This document shows positions 16,567 through 26,408 of a stretch of DNA of 43,145 nucleotides, one piece after another. Position numbers and translations under genes: made by a program. The DNA lies in assembly GCA_022969215.1 (NCBI GenBank), contig JALJPA010000013.1, positions 1-43,145 on the forward strand, written 5' to 3'. Every line of letters begins with the position of its first letter. The stretch's first letter is position 1. The stretch comes from Colwellia sp. Its GTDB lineage: Bacteria > Pseudomonadota > Gammaproteobacteria > Enterobacterales > Alteromonadaceae. The notes under the pieces are model-generated. The model was given only the letters and a program-made list of their open reading frames with translations, was not told the origin of the DNA and ran no database searches.

Positions 16567-17466
16567 CTAATTAACTACTGCCAACTGATAACTGCCTTTA
16601 CCATTCTCTTTTACTTGGTAGAGTGCTGCATCGGCTTGTTTGATTATTTCTTCAGATGAACATCCGCTAGCAGATGATACCGCAATACCTATGCTAATGC
16701 TGATAGTGAGCTTTTTGTTATCAATAATAAAAGGCTCACTAAATATCGCTATAATTTTATTTGCTAGTGGTATTAGGGACTCAGTAAAAGAAATAGACTC
16801 TAATATTACAGAAAATTCATCACCACCTACTCTAGCGATTATATCGCTTGCTCGAAAATGTTTTTTTAACGTTTTGCCGACTTCTATTAATAAAGCATCA
16901 CCGGTAGGATGGCCATAGCTATCGTTAACCTGTTTAAATCCATCGAGATCTAACATCATGAATGCCAATGTGGAGTTTTCTCTGTGCTGACGCAACAATG
17001 AATGTTCTAAACTCTTCATCAACGAATATCTATTATCTAACCCCGTCAAGCTATCAGTTAATGCGAGTTTCTTGAGAGACCTTTCGGCTTTTTTTCGCTC
17101 GGTAATATCAAGTATTGAGCCGACAATACCTTCGATACCCTCATCTTCAGTGTGAAAGTAAGCTTTATGAAACATAACATCATGTATTGAGCCATCAGCA
17201 TAGCTAACCCTAGACTCATAAATTTGAGTGCCTTTACTATCAAACAGTGCTTTGTCTGCTTCGAAGTAAGCTCTAGCTAGGTCATCATCAAAAAGTTCGA
17301 AAACACTTTTGCCAATGAATTGGTCTCGTCTTAAGCCAATATATTCCTCAAAGGCTTTATTGCAACCTAAGTATCGACCTTCAGCATCTTTATAAAAGAT
17401 GGGTGTTGGCGCAGCATTAATAACTGCTTGCATAAAGTTAGTTTCATTATGTACATGTGATGTCAT
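16567..17466 (-). CDS. PAS-GGDEF diguanylate cyclase
   Basis: A 299-residue protein. A PAS domain (about 8-128, with INAAPTPIFYKDAEGRYLGC) precedes a complete GGDEF domain (135-295). The active site GGDEF is at 214-218, and an RxxD inhibitory site (RASD, 205-208) is present nine residues upstream, so c-di-GMP should feed back on it. No membrane helix or signal peptide is seen, so it is probably a soluble sensor cyclase that makes c-di-GMP in response to a small ligand or cofactor on the PAS domain. It is monocistronic, with long untranslated regions on both sides. Confidence 0.9.
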   Translation of the reverse strand: MTSHVHNETNFMQAVINAAPTPIFYKDAEGRYLGCNKAFEEYIGLRRDQFIGKSVFELFDDDLARAYFEADKALFDSKGTQIYESRVSYADGSIHDVMFHKAYFHTEDEGIEGIVGSILDITERKKAERSLKKLALTDSLTGLDNRYSLMKSLEHSLLRQHRENSTLAFMMLDLDGFKQVNDSYGHPTGDALLIEVGKTLKKHFRASDIIARVGGDEFSVILESISFTESLIPLANKIIAIFSEPFIIDNKKLTISISIGIAVSSASGCSSEEIIKQADAALYQVKENGKGSYQLAVVN

Positions 17467-18121
17467 AAAAATATCTCATCCTTTTGAATTTAACTCTATT
17501 TTTGATTTGGCAAATAGTAACAGGAAAAATAAATACGTCCATAGATTGAAAACGTCTACCTTTCTTGTAAAGGCTTAGTGAGCTTACCACATTCGTAAAT
17601 GAACACTGTTTTATAAGAAAAAGACACCTACAAAATTAGTAGGTTTTCGTTAATAGGCTTGTCTCTTAAGGAAAATAAAACATAAGTATCAGCTAACTAA
17701 AACAGCCACACACCTTGCAACTTTATTTACAATTTAAGCTTTACTAATAGTTTCAAGGCAAGCTTATGCATAAATATCATTCACTTTATCATGAATCTTT
17801 TCCTAGTGTATTTTATATATATTACGCATATTATTGTAAGTACTAAAATACCCTAGAAAACACTTCGGTGAAAACTTAAGGATCGATAGGCTCTTTGAAC
17901 TAGTACCCACAAATATGAGTTTTTTTATAAATAACGGGTCTAAATTATAATAAGTACCATTGAAAAAACATCATGATTATACTTATCACACGTATTCTTA
18001 TGCCTAGAGACTTTCGCTACAAAACTGTATTAGATGATTTATGTTAACGTCGGTACGAAATCTGCTAGAATTACATCATTGTAGGTTTAATAACAATTTC
18101 AAATCTAAGGAATGATACGTA
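17467..18121. other. Long intergenic stretch
   Basis: No gene is seen in 655 bp. A weak hairpin (ACCTAC / GTAGGT with a seven-base loop, about 17626-17644) is followed by TTT. An AAGGA site sits just before the GTG at 18122. Confidence 0.4.
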
Positions 18122-18826
18122 GTGAGTAAAACTAAAAAAAGTAAAATAATCAGCACTGACCAAGTGCTTATTACTCTGTGTGAATCAGTTTGTGAAGTAC
18201 TAACAAAAGCCAGTGGCAATACCATTAGCTACTCAGCTATGGTGCAAAAAATAACCAAAACTTGCCTAAGGCCAGACGTTTCTAGTTTTGTTCTGTTTGA
18301 CGGTGGATTTAATGGCTTAGTTGTTACCAACTTTACCGCTGATGCTGCCTTGGAAATTTATCAGGATTATATGCGCAATATGGGCATGCCTGAATCGGAA
18401 ATTTCAAACAGCCATATGTCTGACGATGTAGCGAATGTTTTAGGCGAATTGATGAACCAATTGGTTGGTGATTTTACCTTTAAAGTAAGGGAGCAACTAC
18501 AAACCCATATTACCCAAAGCCAGCCCAAAATGATGGCTATCACTAAATTAGTGCAAATTTCTGTTGATACCGCCATGGACAGGCCACAAATGCGCAGAGT
18601 CACATTTTCAACAGCAACCAACAAGATCTTTTATCTGGAATTTGCCATGGATAAAACTGAATTTATTCAGTTACATGATTTTGATGCCGCCGAAACTATT
18701 GACCCTGATGAGATTTTAGAACGCTCAGCGAAGGAAATGACTGATGCCGAAAATACGGAAGAGCCTATAGTGAAAGAAGATGACGGTGACGCTGATGATG
18801 ACTTTATGGCATCACTTGGTTTATAA
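18122..18826 (+). CDS. DUF3334 family protein (CheX/CheC-like)
   Basis: A 234-residue protein that matches the DUF3334 family of Vibrio, Shewanella and relatives as I remember it (SYSAMVQKITKTCLRPDVSS, FVLFDGGFNGLVV, LGELMNQLVGDF). The E-L-M-N-Q-L-V-GD segment resembles the E-x-x-N pattern of CheX/CheC-type phosphatases, so a role in chemotaxis or signalling dephosphorylation is possible but unproven for this family. The C terminus is an acidic linker (KEDDGDADDD) ending in a hydrophobic peptide FMASLGL. The start is a GTG, supported by AAGGA upstream. It is monocistronic. Confidence 0.75.
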   Translation: MSKTKKSKIISTDQVLITLCESVCEVLTKASGNTISYSAMVQKITKTCLRPDVSSFVLFDGGFNGLVVTNFTADAALEIYQDYMRNMGMPESEISNSHMSDDVANVLGELMNQLVGDFTFKVREQLQTHITQSQPKMMAITKLVQISVDTAMDRPQMRRVTFSTATNKIFYLEFAMDKTEFIQLHDFDAAETIDPDEILERSAKEMTDAENTEEPIVKEDDGDADDDFMASLGL

Positions 18827-19013
18827 GCCAAAACAATAAATAGCACTGCGGCTTTGAGTGATGTTGCACTAAGCCTTTTACCCAAGGCCTGCAGACTGAA
18901 TGACTCAGCACTAACAAATGTTCTACTTGCTTTATTTGTCAGTGCTAAGCTACTTATTAAAATTACGAGCAGTCGCGCTATTTATTCGCTATGCCAAAGC
19001 TACTAACTACTAA

Positions 19014-19682
19014 CTACTGAAAATCTTCAGTTTCAAAATATAAAGGCTTTATCGTGCCACAATTTAGAAACTTATATTGAAGCTCAGTTTCTTTTGGCAC
19101 TGGTGATGACGTGCTAAAACGACCTAAACAACCGGCTTCTAAATCAATAGCTAATATATGATCAAAGCTCGGTGCCTGCTGAATTCTATGAATATAAATT
19201 TTATAATTTTGTTTTAATGAAACAACATCATACTCTTGTCTCTTACTTGAGGGCTTAATGTCATCAAAAGTTCGAACATACAGCTGTTTATCAAAAGACA
19301 ATTCAATATTTTCATACACTAACATACCACCACGTTCAAAATGCCCTGCATATAAATCAGCCTCTATCACCATTTTCTCGCCACGCATTAAGCGTTGTAA
19401 ATTAAATGGCTTAGGCTTAATAGTAATAAATTGACTGTCTCTGACCGTTTGTAATACCGCTAAATCATTATTATCTAATTTATACAATAGTTGTACGTTA
19501 TGAGGTTTTTTATAAAGCGGCAAATGAGACGCATAAATACTGGAGCCTTGATTGACTAAAACCATACCATGAACGCCCATATAATCAGGGTCTAATGGCG
19601 GTAACTTCTTGGCTTCTTCCTCAGCAAAACTCACTTGACTGAATAAAGATAAAAATAAAAAACTACATAACACTTTTCTCAT
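19014..19682 (-). CDS. Periplasmic protein of unknown function
   Basis: A protein of about 222 residues. The start chosen is the ATG at 19682, because MRKVLCSFLFLSLFSQVSFA is a clean signal peptide; an in-frame ATG 51 bases upstream would put 17 unlikely residues before it. The mature protein has an acidic start (EEEAKKLPPLDPDYMG), a conserved-looking VHGMVLVNQGSSIYASHLPL segment, and two cysteines near the C terminus (AGCLGRF, LNCGTIK) that could pair. I have a sense that similar proteins occur in other Alteromonadales, with no known function. Confidence 0.7.
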   Translation of the reverse strand: MRKVLCSFLFLSLFSQVSFAEEEAKKLPPLDPDYMGVHGMVLVNQGSSIYASHLPLYKKPHNVQLLYKLDNNDLAVLQTVRDSQFITIKPKPFNLQRLMRGEKMVIEADLYAGHFERGGMLVYENIELSFDKQLYVRTFDDIKPSSKRQEYDVVSLKQNYKIYIHRIQQAPSFDHILAIDLEAGCLGRFSTSSPVPKETELQYKFLNCGTIKPLYFETEDFQ

Positions 19683-19733
19683 AGGGTAACTCTCATTTAT
19701 TTTAAATTGAATATAGCTTGCCAGTATTTTCAC

Positions 19734-20003
19734 TTACCAACATTTAAGGTTCGATTTTTACATTATAGTTGGTTTCTTCAAGCAAAAAATCCTATATAAG
19801 CAATAATTTATATTTATTTCCCAGTGAATATATTGGCTCCCTATTTTATCTTTCAACTCATCGAATAATTTTTATCTTTGTATAACTAAGCACTAAAATT
19901 AAAGTAAAGCCGAAGTAAACTAGTAGAGCTCTAGTGCCCGCTGACGACTAACTGACAAATTTTGGCATCGATAAGCTGTACTCATATCAAGTTATTGCCC
20001 TTA
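19734..20003. other. Intergenic stretch
   Basis: No gene seen. It includes the promoter region of the 222-residue periplasmic protein. Confidence 0.4.
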
Positions 20004-20140
20004 TTAATTATTCACTTGTGCCCTTAACTCTCTGCGAAAAATTATCCCTACCGTGGATTTAGGTAGATCCTTAACAAAAACCACTGTTTTAGGTAACTTA
20101 TAAGCAGTTAAGTGTTCTCGGCAATAGCCAGTGTATTTCT
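20004..20140 (-). pseudogene. Remnant of an acyl-CoA synthetase C terminus
   Basis: The minus strand encodes HLTAYKLPKTVVFVKDLPKS then TVGIIFRRELRAQVNN and a stop at 20004. This is the hallmark end of long-chain acyl-CoA synthetases and other AMP-forming ligases (Y-K-x-P then LPKS-x-VGK-IL-RRELR). The catalytic Lys of the VGKIL motif is replaced by Ile here, and the rest of the gene is absent. It is a decayed fadD-like fragment. Confidence 0.8.
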
Positions 20141-20295
20141 CGTGCTTTTTCTACTAATACGGTGAAATTGGCAGCTCACCACGTAGCCGTGCTCCATCTC
20201 TAGGTTATAGACAAAACCCCACTGCTTTCTGGTATTGTTCTATTTAACACAAAGCATAGCCACTGTTTGATAATTGAAAAATTTGACTATGGTAA

Positions 20296-20470
20296 TCAAT
20301 TACTTGGTAGGCTTGTTGCGTCAGTTAATTTACAGTATTCATCAATCACTTTAGAAGCTTGTTGGTGACGTAAACCCAAACTATAATAAGTACCGGAAGG
20401 GATATTAACTGAGCTGCCACCTGCTAATAGTACAGCTAAGCCAACTTTTGTCACACGCGGATTGTAATCT
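20296..20470 (-). pseudogene. Remnant related to the 252-aa periplasmic protein
   Basis: The stretch RVTKVGLAVLLAGGSSVNIP and SGT matches the C terminus of the protein at 27791 (NAAKVGLGASLLTSGSSINI and PAGT). Only about 30 residues align; afterwards the sequences diverge (YYSLGLRHQQ). It overlaps the 3' end of the next upstream gene, and no start site is visible, so it is better seen as a fragment than as a gene. Confidence 0.55.
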
Positions 20471-20474
20471 GGCG

Positions 20475-21164
20475 TCAACACAATTTATAAACACGTCGAT
20501 AGCCATCAATTATGTAGATTTTACTAAAGTTATGCTCTAATTGTAGCGATTCATAAGCTCCCCGATATGAATCAATATCGGCCATGCAATAAGTATTAAA
20601 CAGTGCCAACCAATATTCATCTACTTCGCCATTGGCATTGCATTTTTGATTCTTGGTACTGATCCTGTTTTCTAACAGGAATACCGTATTATCATGAATG
20701 TTTGTCGAAGCAAATTGAGTGGCTATTGCTTGCACCACTTTTACCTTTGGGGGCTGTTGACATTTATATAAATTGATTGCTACCACATAACCTAAAATGT
20801 CTATCACTGCTTCATAGGTCTTAGTGGTGATCATATTGATAATTATACGGGTCAGCTCTTTTTTAAATTCATTGATGCCCTTAATAGGGCTCGGAATAAC
20901 CAGATGAATCCATCGGTTATTAGGAATTAGGTTGCCTATTTCTTCATTCAATTGTGCGACGATATTCGAGATTGGCACATCATCTGCCAATCTTGAGCGA
21001 CGTTTACCATTTTCATTGATGTGCTCTACCAGTTTGGTAACTTCCACGGCAATCTTGCGGTTATTTAGTAGTAAATAACCGTCCGGCGGGTCTTCACCGT
21101 CGATATACTTGCCACCGAATTTAGACGCTAAAGCCGCAAGAACGTATTCTTCATCTGGTTTCAT
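20475..21164 (-). CDS. Putative PD-(D/E)xK nuclease-like protein
   Basis: A 229-residue protein. The N terminus has DEEYVLAALASKFGGKYIDG, then PPDGYLLLNNRKIAVEVTKL. This gives the Glu, Asp and E-x-T order of the PD-(D/E)xK fold, with PDGYL as motif II and VEVTK as motif III. The C-terminal half (residues 110-229) is of unknown type. No signal peptide is present. It lies alone among gene fragments, which suggests an acquired or remnant defence gene. No methyltransferase or partner is adjacent. Catalysis is uncertain because the lysine is shifted. Confidence 0.55.
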   Translation of the reverse strand: MKPDEEYVLAALASKFGGKYIDGEDPPDGYLLLNNRKIAVEVTKLVEHINENGKRRSRLADDVPISNIVAQLNEEIGNLIPNNRWIHLVIPSPIKGINEFKKELTRIIINMITTKTYEAVIDILGYVVAINLYKCQQPPKVKVVQAIATQFASTNIHDNTVFLLENRISTKNQKCNANGEVDEYWLALFNTYCMADIDSYRGAYESLQLEHNFSKIYIIDGYRRVYKLC

Positions 21165-21441
21165 AGTGCATCCTTAAATCATATCAGCGCTAAAAATTCA
21201 CATAAAAATATAAAAAACCAATTAAGTCATATTGTTAGTATAGGATATTGGTTCATTCTTTCCCTGTAGGACGTCTTGGGCTGGGTGCATGGGTGGTTTA
21301 CTAGAAGATTCAACAAAGAATTAAATAGGCATACATGGATAAATCATCTTAAATAAACACAATACTCTCTCTTTAAGTTTTAGACTTAGCCACTCTTTTG
21401 CTATTATGGCTCTTTCCTTTCACTATAGGCAGCAGTACTGC

Positions 21442-23340
21442 GTGGCAGTTTTTCAACTTAGAGATTACCAACAAGAAGCCGTTACTGCGGTGCTCAAACA
21501 CTTTCGAAAAACCAATGAATCTGCGGTGATTGTTTTACCTACGGGATCAGGTAAAAGTTTAGTCATTGCAGAGCTTGCTCGCTTAGCAAAACGAAAAATA
21601 CTTGTGCTGACTCACGTTAAAGAATTAGTAGAGCAAAATCATCAAAAATACGAAACATATGGTGTTACGGCGGGTATTTATTCCGCAGGTTTAAAACTTA
21701 AAGAAACTCAACATCAAGTCACGTTCGCCAGCATACAATCGGCTGCCCGAAATCTAAATGATTTTTCTGAGCCCTATTCATTAATTATAATTGACGAATG
21801 TCATAGAGTTAATCTGGCCAGCCCTGAGCTGTCAAAAGGCAAGGCAAAAGACAAGATAAAAGACACATCAAAAGCCGAATTGAAAAACGAGTCAAAAGAG
21901 CAATCACAAGAAAGAGCAAACACTAACCAGTATCAGCAAATCATTGAGAAATTGATGCAGGTTAATCCTGAGGTGAAATTGTTGGGTTTAACCGCAACCC
22001 CTTATCGTTTAGGCATGGGCTGGATTTATCAAAAACATTATCGTGGTTTCATGCGTAGTGAACAAGATCGCCCCTTTAAACACTGTATTTATGAACTACC
22101 GCTGCGCTACTTAATCAAACGCCAGTACTTAACCGAGCCCAATTTAGTGGATGCCACCATCGAACACTATGATTTTAGTAGTCTTCGAGAAAATGCCTCT
22201 GGCGAATATAATCCTACGGATGTTAATCATCTATTAACTAAAAACCACCGGGTGACTCAAGGTATTATTGAACAGGTCATTGAGTTAGGGGAAAAACGTC
22301 AAGGTATTATGATCTTTGCGGCAACGGTTGATCATGCCAAAGAAATCTTTAGTTATTTACCCGCTAAACTGAGTGCGTTAATTACTGGTGCCACCGATAG
22401 CAATGAACGCGATAATTTAATTAAGGCCTTCAAACAAAAAGATATTAAATACCTGGTTAATGTTTCGGTATTAACCACTGGTTTTGATGCGCCCCATGTC
22501 GATATGATCGCGATATTACGACCAACACAATCGGTTAGTCTTTATCAGCAAATAATCGGCCGTGGCCTGCGTTTGAATGAGAATAAAAAAGATTGCTTGG
22601 TGATTGACTATACCGGTAATGATTTTGACCTCTATCACCCCGAAGTGGGTGAGAAAAAACCGAATGACAAAAGCCAGCCGGTACAAGTCATTTGCCCGAG
22701 TTGTGAATTTCCCAATATATTTTGGGGCATCTGTGATGATGACGGTTATTTAGTTGAGCATTACGGTCGACGATGCCAAGGCCTCGTAGATGAAACCAGT
22801 GAAGGTCAAGCTACAGAACGTCAATGTGACTATCGTTTTGTATTTAAAGAATGCCCGCACTGTGGTGGTGAAAATGATATTGCTGCTCGAAACTGTTTAC
22901 ACTGCCTCGAGGTATTAGTCGACCCCGATGACATGTTAAAAAAGGCACTGCAACTTAAAGATTCAAAAATTATTCGCTGTTCCGGAATGAGTTTAGAAGA
23001 GGTCACTGACAAAGGAAATGACAAAGGAGCTGGCAAGTTAAAAATCATTTACCATGATGAAGAAGGTGCTGAGCTCAATGAATCGTTTGATTTTTCTAAC
23101 CCGCATCAAGTTAAAGCGTTTAATGATATTTTCGCTAAACGCCTTAGTGTTAAAATTGCTGTTCAACTGGGCTCAACAGAGGCATTCGAAGTTAACAACC
23201 TGCAACAAGCATTACAGCTAGCTAACGTATTGCCTTGTCCGGATTTTGTCATCGCTAGAAAACAAAAATATTACTGGCGCATTAGTAACAGACTTTTTGA
23301 CTATCAAGGTAAATACCGAAAGGCCAATGAGCTTAAATAA
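21442..23340 (+). CDS. radD: DNA repair helicase RadD
   Basis: A superfamily 2 helicase related to E. coli RadD (YejH), a partner of SSB and RecA in double-strand break repair. Counting from an upstream ATG at 21406 it has 644 codons; the GTG at 21442 gives an N terminus (MAVFQLRDYQQEAV) that matches RadD better and is preferred. Counted from 21406, motifs are PTGSGKS 45-51, DECH 130-133 and LTATP 195-199, then GRGLR and a four-cysteine-pair zinc region (CPSC, RRCQG, CPHCGGEN, CLHC). A Lys/Glu/Ser-rich insertion (about 137-174) follows DECH and is absent from E. coli RadD (586 residues). Confidence 0.92.
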   Translation: MAVFQLRDYQQEAVTAVLKHFRKTNESAVIVLPTGSGKSLVIAELARLAKRKILVLTHVKELVEQNHQKYETYGVTAGIYSAGLKLKETQHQVTFASIQSAARNLNDFSEPYSLIIIDECHRVNLASPELSKGKAKDKIKDTSKAELKNESKEQSQERANTNQYQQIIEKLMQVNPEVKLLGLTATPYRLGMGWIYQKHYRGFMRSEQDRPFKHCIYELPLRYLIKRQYLTEPNLVDATIEHYDFSSLRENASGEYNPTDVNHLLTKNHRVTQGIIEQVIELGEKRQGIMIFAATVDHAKEIFSYLPAKLSALITGATDSNERDNLIKAFKQKDIKYLVNVSVLTTGFDAPHVDMIAILRPTQSVSLYQQIIGRGLRLNENKKDCLVIDYTGNDFDLYHPEVGEKKPNDKSQPVQVICPSCEFPNIFWGICDDDGYLVEHYGRRCQGLVDETSEGQATERQCDYRFVFKECPHCGGENDIAARNCLHCLEVLVDPDDMLKKALQLKDSKIIRCSGMSLEEVTDKGNDKGAGKLKIIYHDEEGAELNESFDFSNPHQVKAFNDIFAKRLSVKIAVQLGSTEAFEVNNLQQALQLANVLPCPDFVIARKQKYYWRISNRLFDYQGKYRKANELK

Positions 23341-23407
23341 AGTGCCGACAGTCAGATAAATAATATACGGAATAATAACCAATAATTGGGCTTGCCGAGG
23401 AATGACA

Positions 23408-23674
23408 ATGAATGAAAAAACTTACCCAGAGTACTTAAAAAACATCTCAACAATTAAAGCTTTGATATTCGCCCTACTTTGTTTAGCCGTAGCCATCAAC
23501 TTTACCGTCGATAATTTAGATGAAATAAGCACAAATCGTAATTATATTTTACCCGTTTTCTGTGTGATTTTATCAACAGCGCTTGGCATACAAACCAAAA
23601 CGGTAGCGGGAATTTTTATTGGCTCTGCTATGGGGGCAGCGTTAACATTTGCCGTGCCTGCACTCATGGTTTAA
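23408..23674 (+). CDS. Small membrane protein
   Basis: An 88-residue protein, family not recognised. Three hydrophobic segments (about residues 15-32, 45-60 and 65-85) suggest an inner-membrane protein. The ATG at 23408 is preferred over that at 23402 because CGAGGA ends immediately before the latter. A hairpin follows at 23758-23784. It lies between radD and the oligopeptidase gene with its own spacing, so its function cannot be read from context. Confidence 0.55.
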   Translation: MNEKTYPEYLKNISTIKALIFALLCLAVAINFTVDNLDEISTNRNYILPVFCVILSTALGIQTKTVAGIFIGSAMGAALTFAVPALMV

Positions 23675-23757
23675 GCCAGTTAATTGAGCTGCACGCTGTA
23701 AACACTAAAGTTACCCTTAGGTTTGATTTTTGAAGAATTAACTAACCTAATTGATAA

Positions 23758-23784
23758 AATCTCGATAAACTGTGCATCGAGATT
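23758..23784 (+). terminator. Hairpin, probable terminator
   Basis: AATCTCGAT and ATCGAGATT form a 9-bp stem with a nine-base loop, followed by CTTATTT, a weak T tract. It separates the small membrane protein gene from the oligopeptidase gene. Confidence 0.5.
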
Positions 23785-23851
23785 CTTATTTACCTGAATA
23801 CCGTAAATTAATAGCCTAATCAAATAATATATCATTTTCTAGGAGCACTTA

Positions 23852-26020
23852 GTGCCAACAACTTTATCTACGTCTTCATCTTCTATTGAACCTAAGCAAA
23901 CGCCAAAGTCAGACCAAATTATTTCTACAGCGATACAAAAATCTGCACCTATAGCTAAGAAGATTCCCCATAAAATGCAGATGCATGATCATAAACGGGT
24001 GGATAATTATTATTGGATGCGTGATGACCAGCGTAGCGATGAAAAGATATTGGCGCACCTAAATGATGAAAATAGTTATGCTGATGCAATGTTGGCTGAG
24101 CAAAAACCTCTGCAGGAATTACTTTTTGAAGAGCTTAAGGCGCGTATCGTAAAAGATGATAATACCGTGCCGGCAAAAGATGGAAAATATTGGTATCACA
24201 GCGAAATTAATGGCGAGCAAGAGTATTCAAATTATTTCCGCGCCACAAGTTTTGCGGGTGAAAACAAAACCTTGTTGTTAGATGTTAATGCGCGCGCTAA
24301 AGACCATGAATTTTATGACTTAGGTGATTTATCCATAAGCCCTAACGATGAATTAATGTCTATTTCAGAAGATACTGACAGCCGCCGTATTTACTCCATA
24401 AACTTTAAAGACTTAAGTAAGATAAACACTACGTCTAACGATCAAGATACTTACTTAGCGGATGTGCTGCTTGAAACCGAAGGCCAGATTGTTTGGGCTA
24501 ACGACAATCAAACGGTATTTTATGTAAAAAAAGACCTAGAAACCTTGTTAGGTACACAAGTGTATCGTCATAAACTGGGGACACCACAAGCTGATGATGT
24601 ACTTGTTTATGAAGAAGACGATCACAGTTTTTATATGAGTTTAGATAAAAGTAGAGATGACTCACAGATTTATATCTGTTTACACGCTACTGAATCAACC
24701 CATTATTTAGCGCTCAGTGCCGATGACGCTGAGGGCGAATTTGTTGAACTAGTGCCTTATCAAGAAGAACACGAATATCACGCTGATAAAATGGGTGAGC
24801 ACTTTTATATTGTCACCAACTATCAAGCTAAAAACTTTCGCTTAATGAAAGTTGCTGTCGATAAAGTTGATGATATAAGTAATTGGCAAGATGTGATCCC
24901 GCACAGAAAAGATGTGCTGCTCGAGGGCATTGAATTATTTCATAATTTTATCGTAGTTACCGAACGTGAAAACGGCCAAATTCGTTTTATAGTTCACACC
25001 ACTAACGGTAAAAATTCAGGTCAACAATATCCCTTGTCTTTTGATGATCCCTGTTACTTTGCTTGTCTTGGTGATAACCCAGAACCAGCAAGTACCACGG
25101 CAAGATTATATTATTCAAGTTTAACCACTCCAGGTTCATTATTTGAATTCGATCTCGCTACTGGTGAGCGCAAGCTGCTAAAAGAGCAAAAAGTATTAGG
25201 TGATTTTAACAAATACGCTTATCAGTCAGAGCGCTTATTTATTACCGCTCGTGATGGTGTAGCAGTGCCGGTATCTATTGTTTATCGTAGCGATAAGTTT
25301 AAAAAGGACGGTACTAACCCATTACTTCAATACGGTTATGGCGCGTATGGTATTACCATAGACCCTGATTTCTCCAGTACAACGTTAAGTTTGCTTGACC
25401 GAGGTTTTGTTTACGTTATAGCTCATATTCGTGGCTCAGAAATGCTCGGGCGAGAGTGGTACGAAACCGGTAAAAAAGAACACAAACAAAATACCTTTAA
25501 TGACTTTATCGATGTCACTAAAGCATTAGTTGAGCAAGGTTATGGCGCCAAAGATAAAATATTCGCTTCTGGCGGTAGTGCTGGTGGTTTATTGATGGGC
25601 GCGGTAGTAAACCAAGCTCCTGAGCTTTATTTAGGCATTGGTGCTCATGTGCCCTTCTTAGATGTATTGACCACTATGCTCGATGAAACCATACCGCTAA
25701 CCACTAATGAATATGATGAATGGGGTAATCCAAACGAAGAGCAAGCCTATCAAGATATTTTAGCGTATTCGCCTATTGATAATATTAGCGCACAAGCCTA
25801 CCCTAATATTCTTGTTACGACAGGTTTGCATGACTCACAAGTACAATACTTTGAGCCAATGAAGTGGGTAGCAAAAATACGAGAATTTAAAACCGATGAC
25901 AACTTATTAGTATTTAAAACTGATATGGACGCAGGTCATGGCGGCGCATCAGGACGCTTTAAAAGCTTAAAAGAAAAAGCCTTGGAAATGAGCTTTTTTA
26001 TCAGCCTACTACCCGAGTAG
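23852..26020 (+). CDS. ptrB: Oligopeptidase B (S9A serine peptidase)
   Basis: A 722-residue prolyl-oligopeptidase family enzyme. The N-terminal beta-propeller starts at about 40 (HKMQMHDHKRVDNYYWMRDD, typical of oligopeptidase B). The alpha/beta-hydrolase domain has the nucleophile motif GGSAGG with Ser576, Asp661 in GLHDSQVQYFEP and His696 in DAGHGG, the full S9 triad. Family members cleave short peptides after Arg or Lys. There is no signal peptide; about 38 polar N-terminal residues precede the propeller. The start is a GTG eight bases after TAGGAG. The specific enzyme name is by family resemblance. Confidence 0.9.
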   Translation: MPTTLSTSSSSIEPKQTPKSDQIISTAIQKSAPIAKKIPHKMQMHDHKRVDNYYWMRDDQRSDEKILAHLNDENSYADAMLAEQKPLQELLFEELKARIVKDDNTVPAKDGKYWYHSEINGEQEYSNYFRATSFAGENKTLLLDVNARAKDHEFYDLGDLSISPNDELMSISEDTDSRRIYSINFKDLSKINTTSNDQDTYLADVLLETEGQIVWANDNQTVFYVKKDLETLLGTQVYRHKLGTPQADDVLVYEEDDHSFYMSLDKSRDDSQIYICLHATESTHYLALSADDAEGEFVELVPYQEEHEYHADKMGEHFYIVTNYQAKNFRLMKVAVDKVDDISNWQDVIPHRKDVLLEGIELFHNFIVVTERENGQIRFIVHTTNGKNSGQQYPLSFDDPCYFACLGDNPEPASTTARLYYSSLTTPGSLFEFDLATGERKLLKEQKVLGDFNKYAYQSERLFITARDGVAVPVSIVYRSDKFKKDGTNPLLQYGYGAYGITIDPDFSSTTLSLLDRGFVYVIAHIRGSEMLGREWYETGKKEHKQNTFNDFIDVTKALVEQGYGAKDKIFASGGSAGGLLMGAVVNQAPELYLGIGAHVPFLDVLTTMLDETIPLTTNEYDEWGNPNEEQAYQDILAYSPIDNISAQAYPNILVTTGLHDSQVQYFEPMKWVAKIREFKTDDNLLVFKTDMDAGHGGASGRFKSLKEKALEMSFFISLLPE

Positions 26021-26408
26021 ATTACTGAATAAATAGCCGAGTATAGGTAGCAAAATATACTTAAAAACTTGTTATTCTCAGGTGGTATAGTCACTTGCGA
26101 ATAACATATTGAGTACCGCTAACAATTCAGAAATATACTGATGGTTTATTGTGATTTACCTTATGTATTTCGATTTTAGGCCATGCTCAATGGCGATTAA
26201 AGCAAACTAAAACATCTCATTAGATATGATTTTTCCAACAATTTAATGCTCTCTTTATGATATTTACCTCTTTATCCTATACTTACTAATTCCCTTGGGT
26301 TCTACCGATATAACTAGCCTACAGAGAAGTTAAACAACAAAATCAAGGTAACGCGATACTACTTCCTGCTGTTATTTTCAAGCCTCGTCGGTATTTTGAG
26401 GTTATTTC
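26021..26408. other. Intergenic stretch
   Basis: No gene or strong structure seen. Confidence 0.4.

Noticed and set aside
20296-20481. 61-codon frame as an independent gene
   Set aside because: It overlaps the end of the upstream gene and resembles only the tail of another protein, so it is listed as a remnant.
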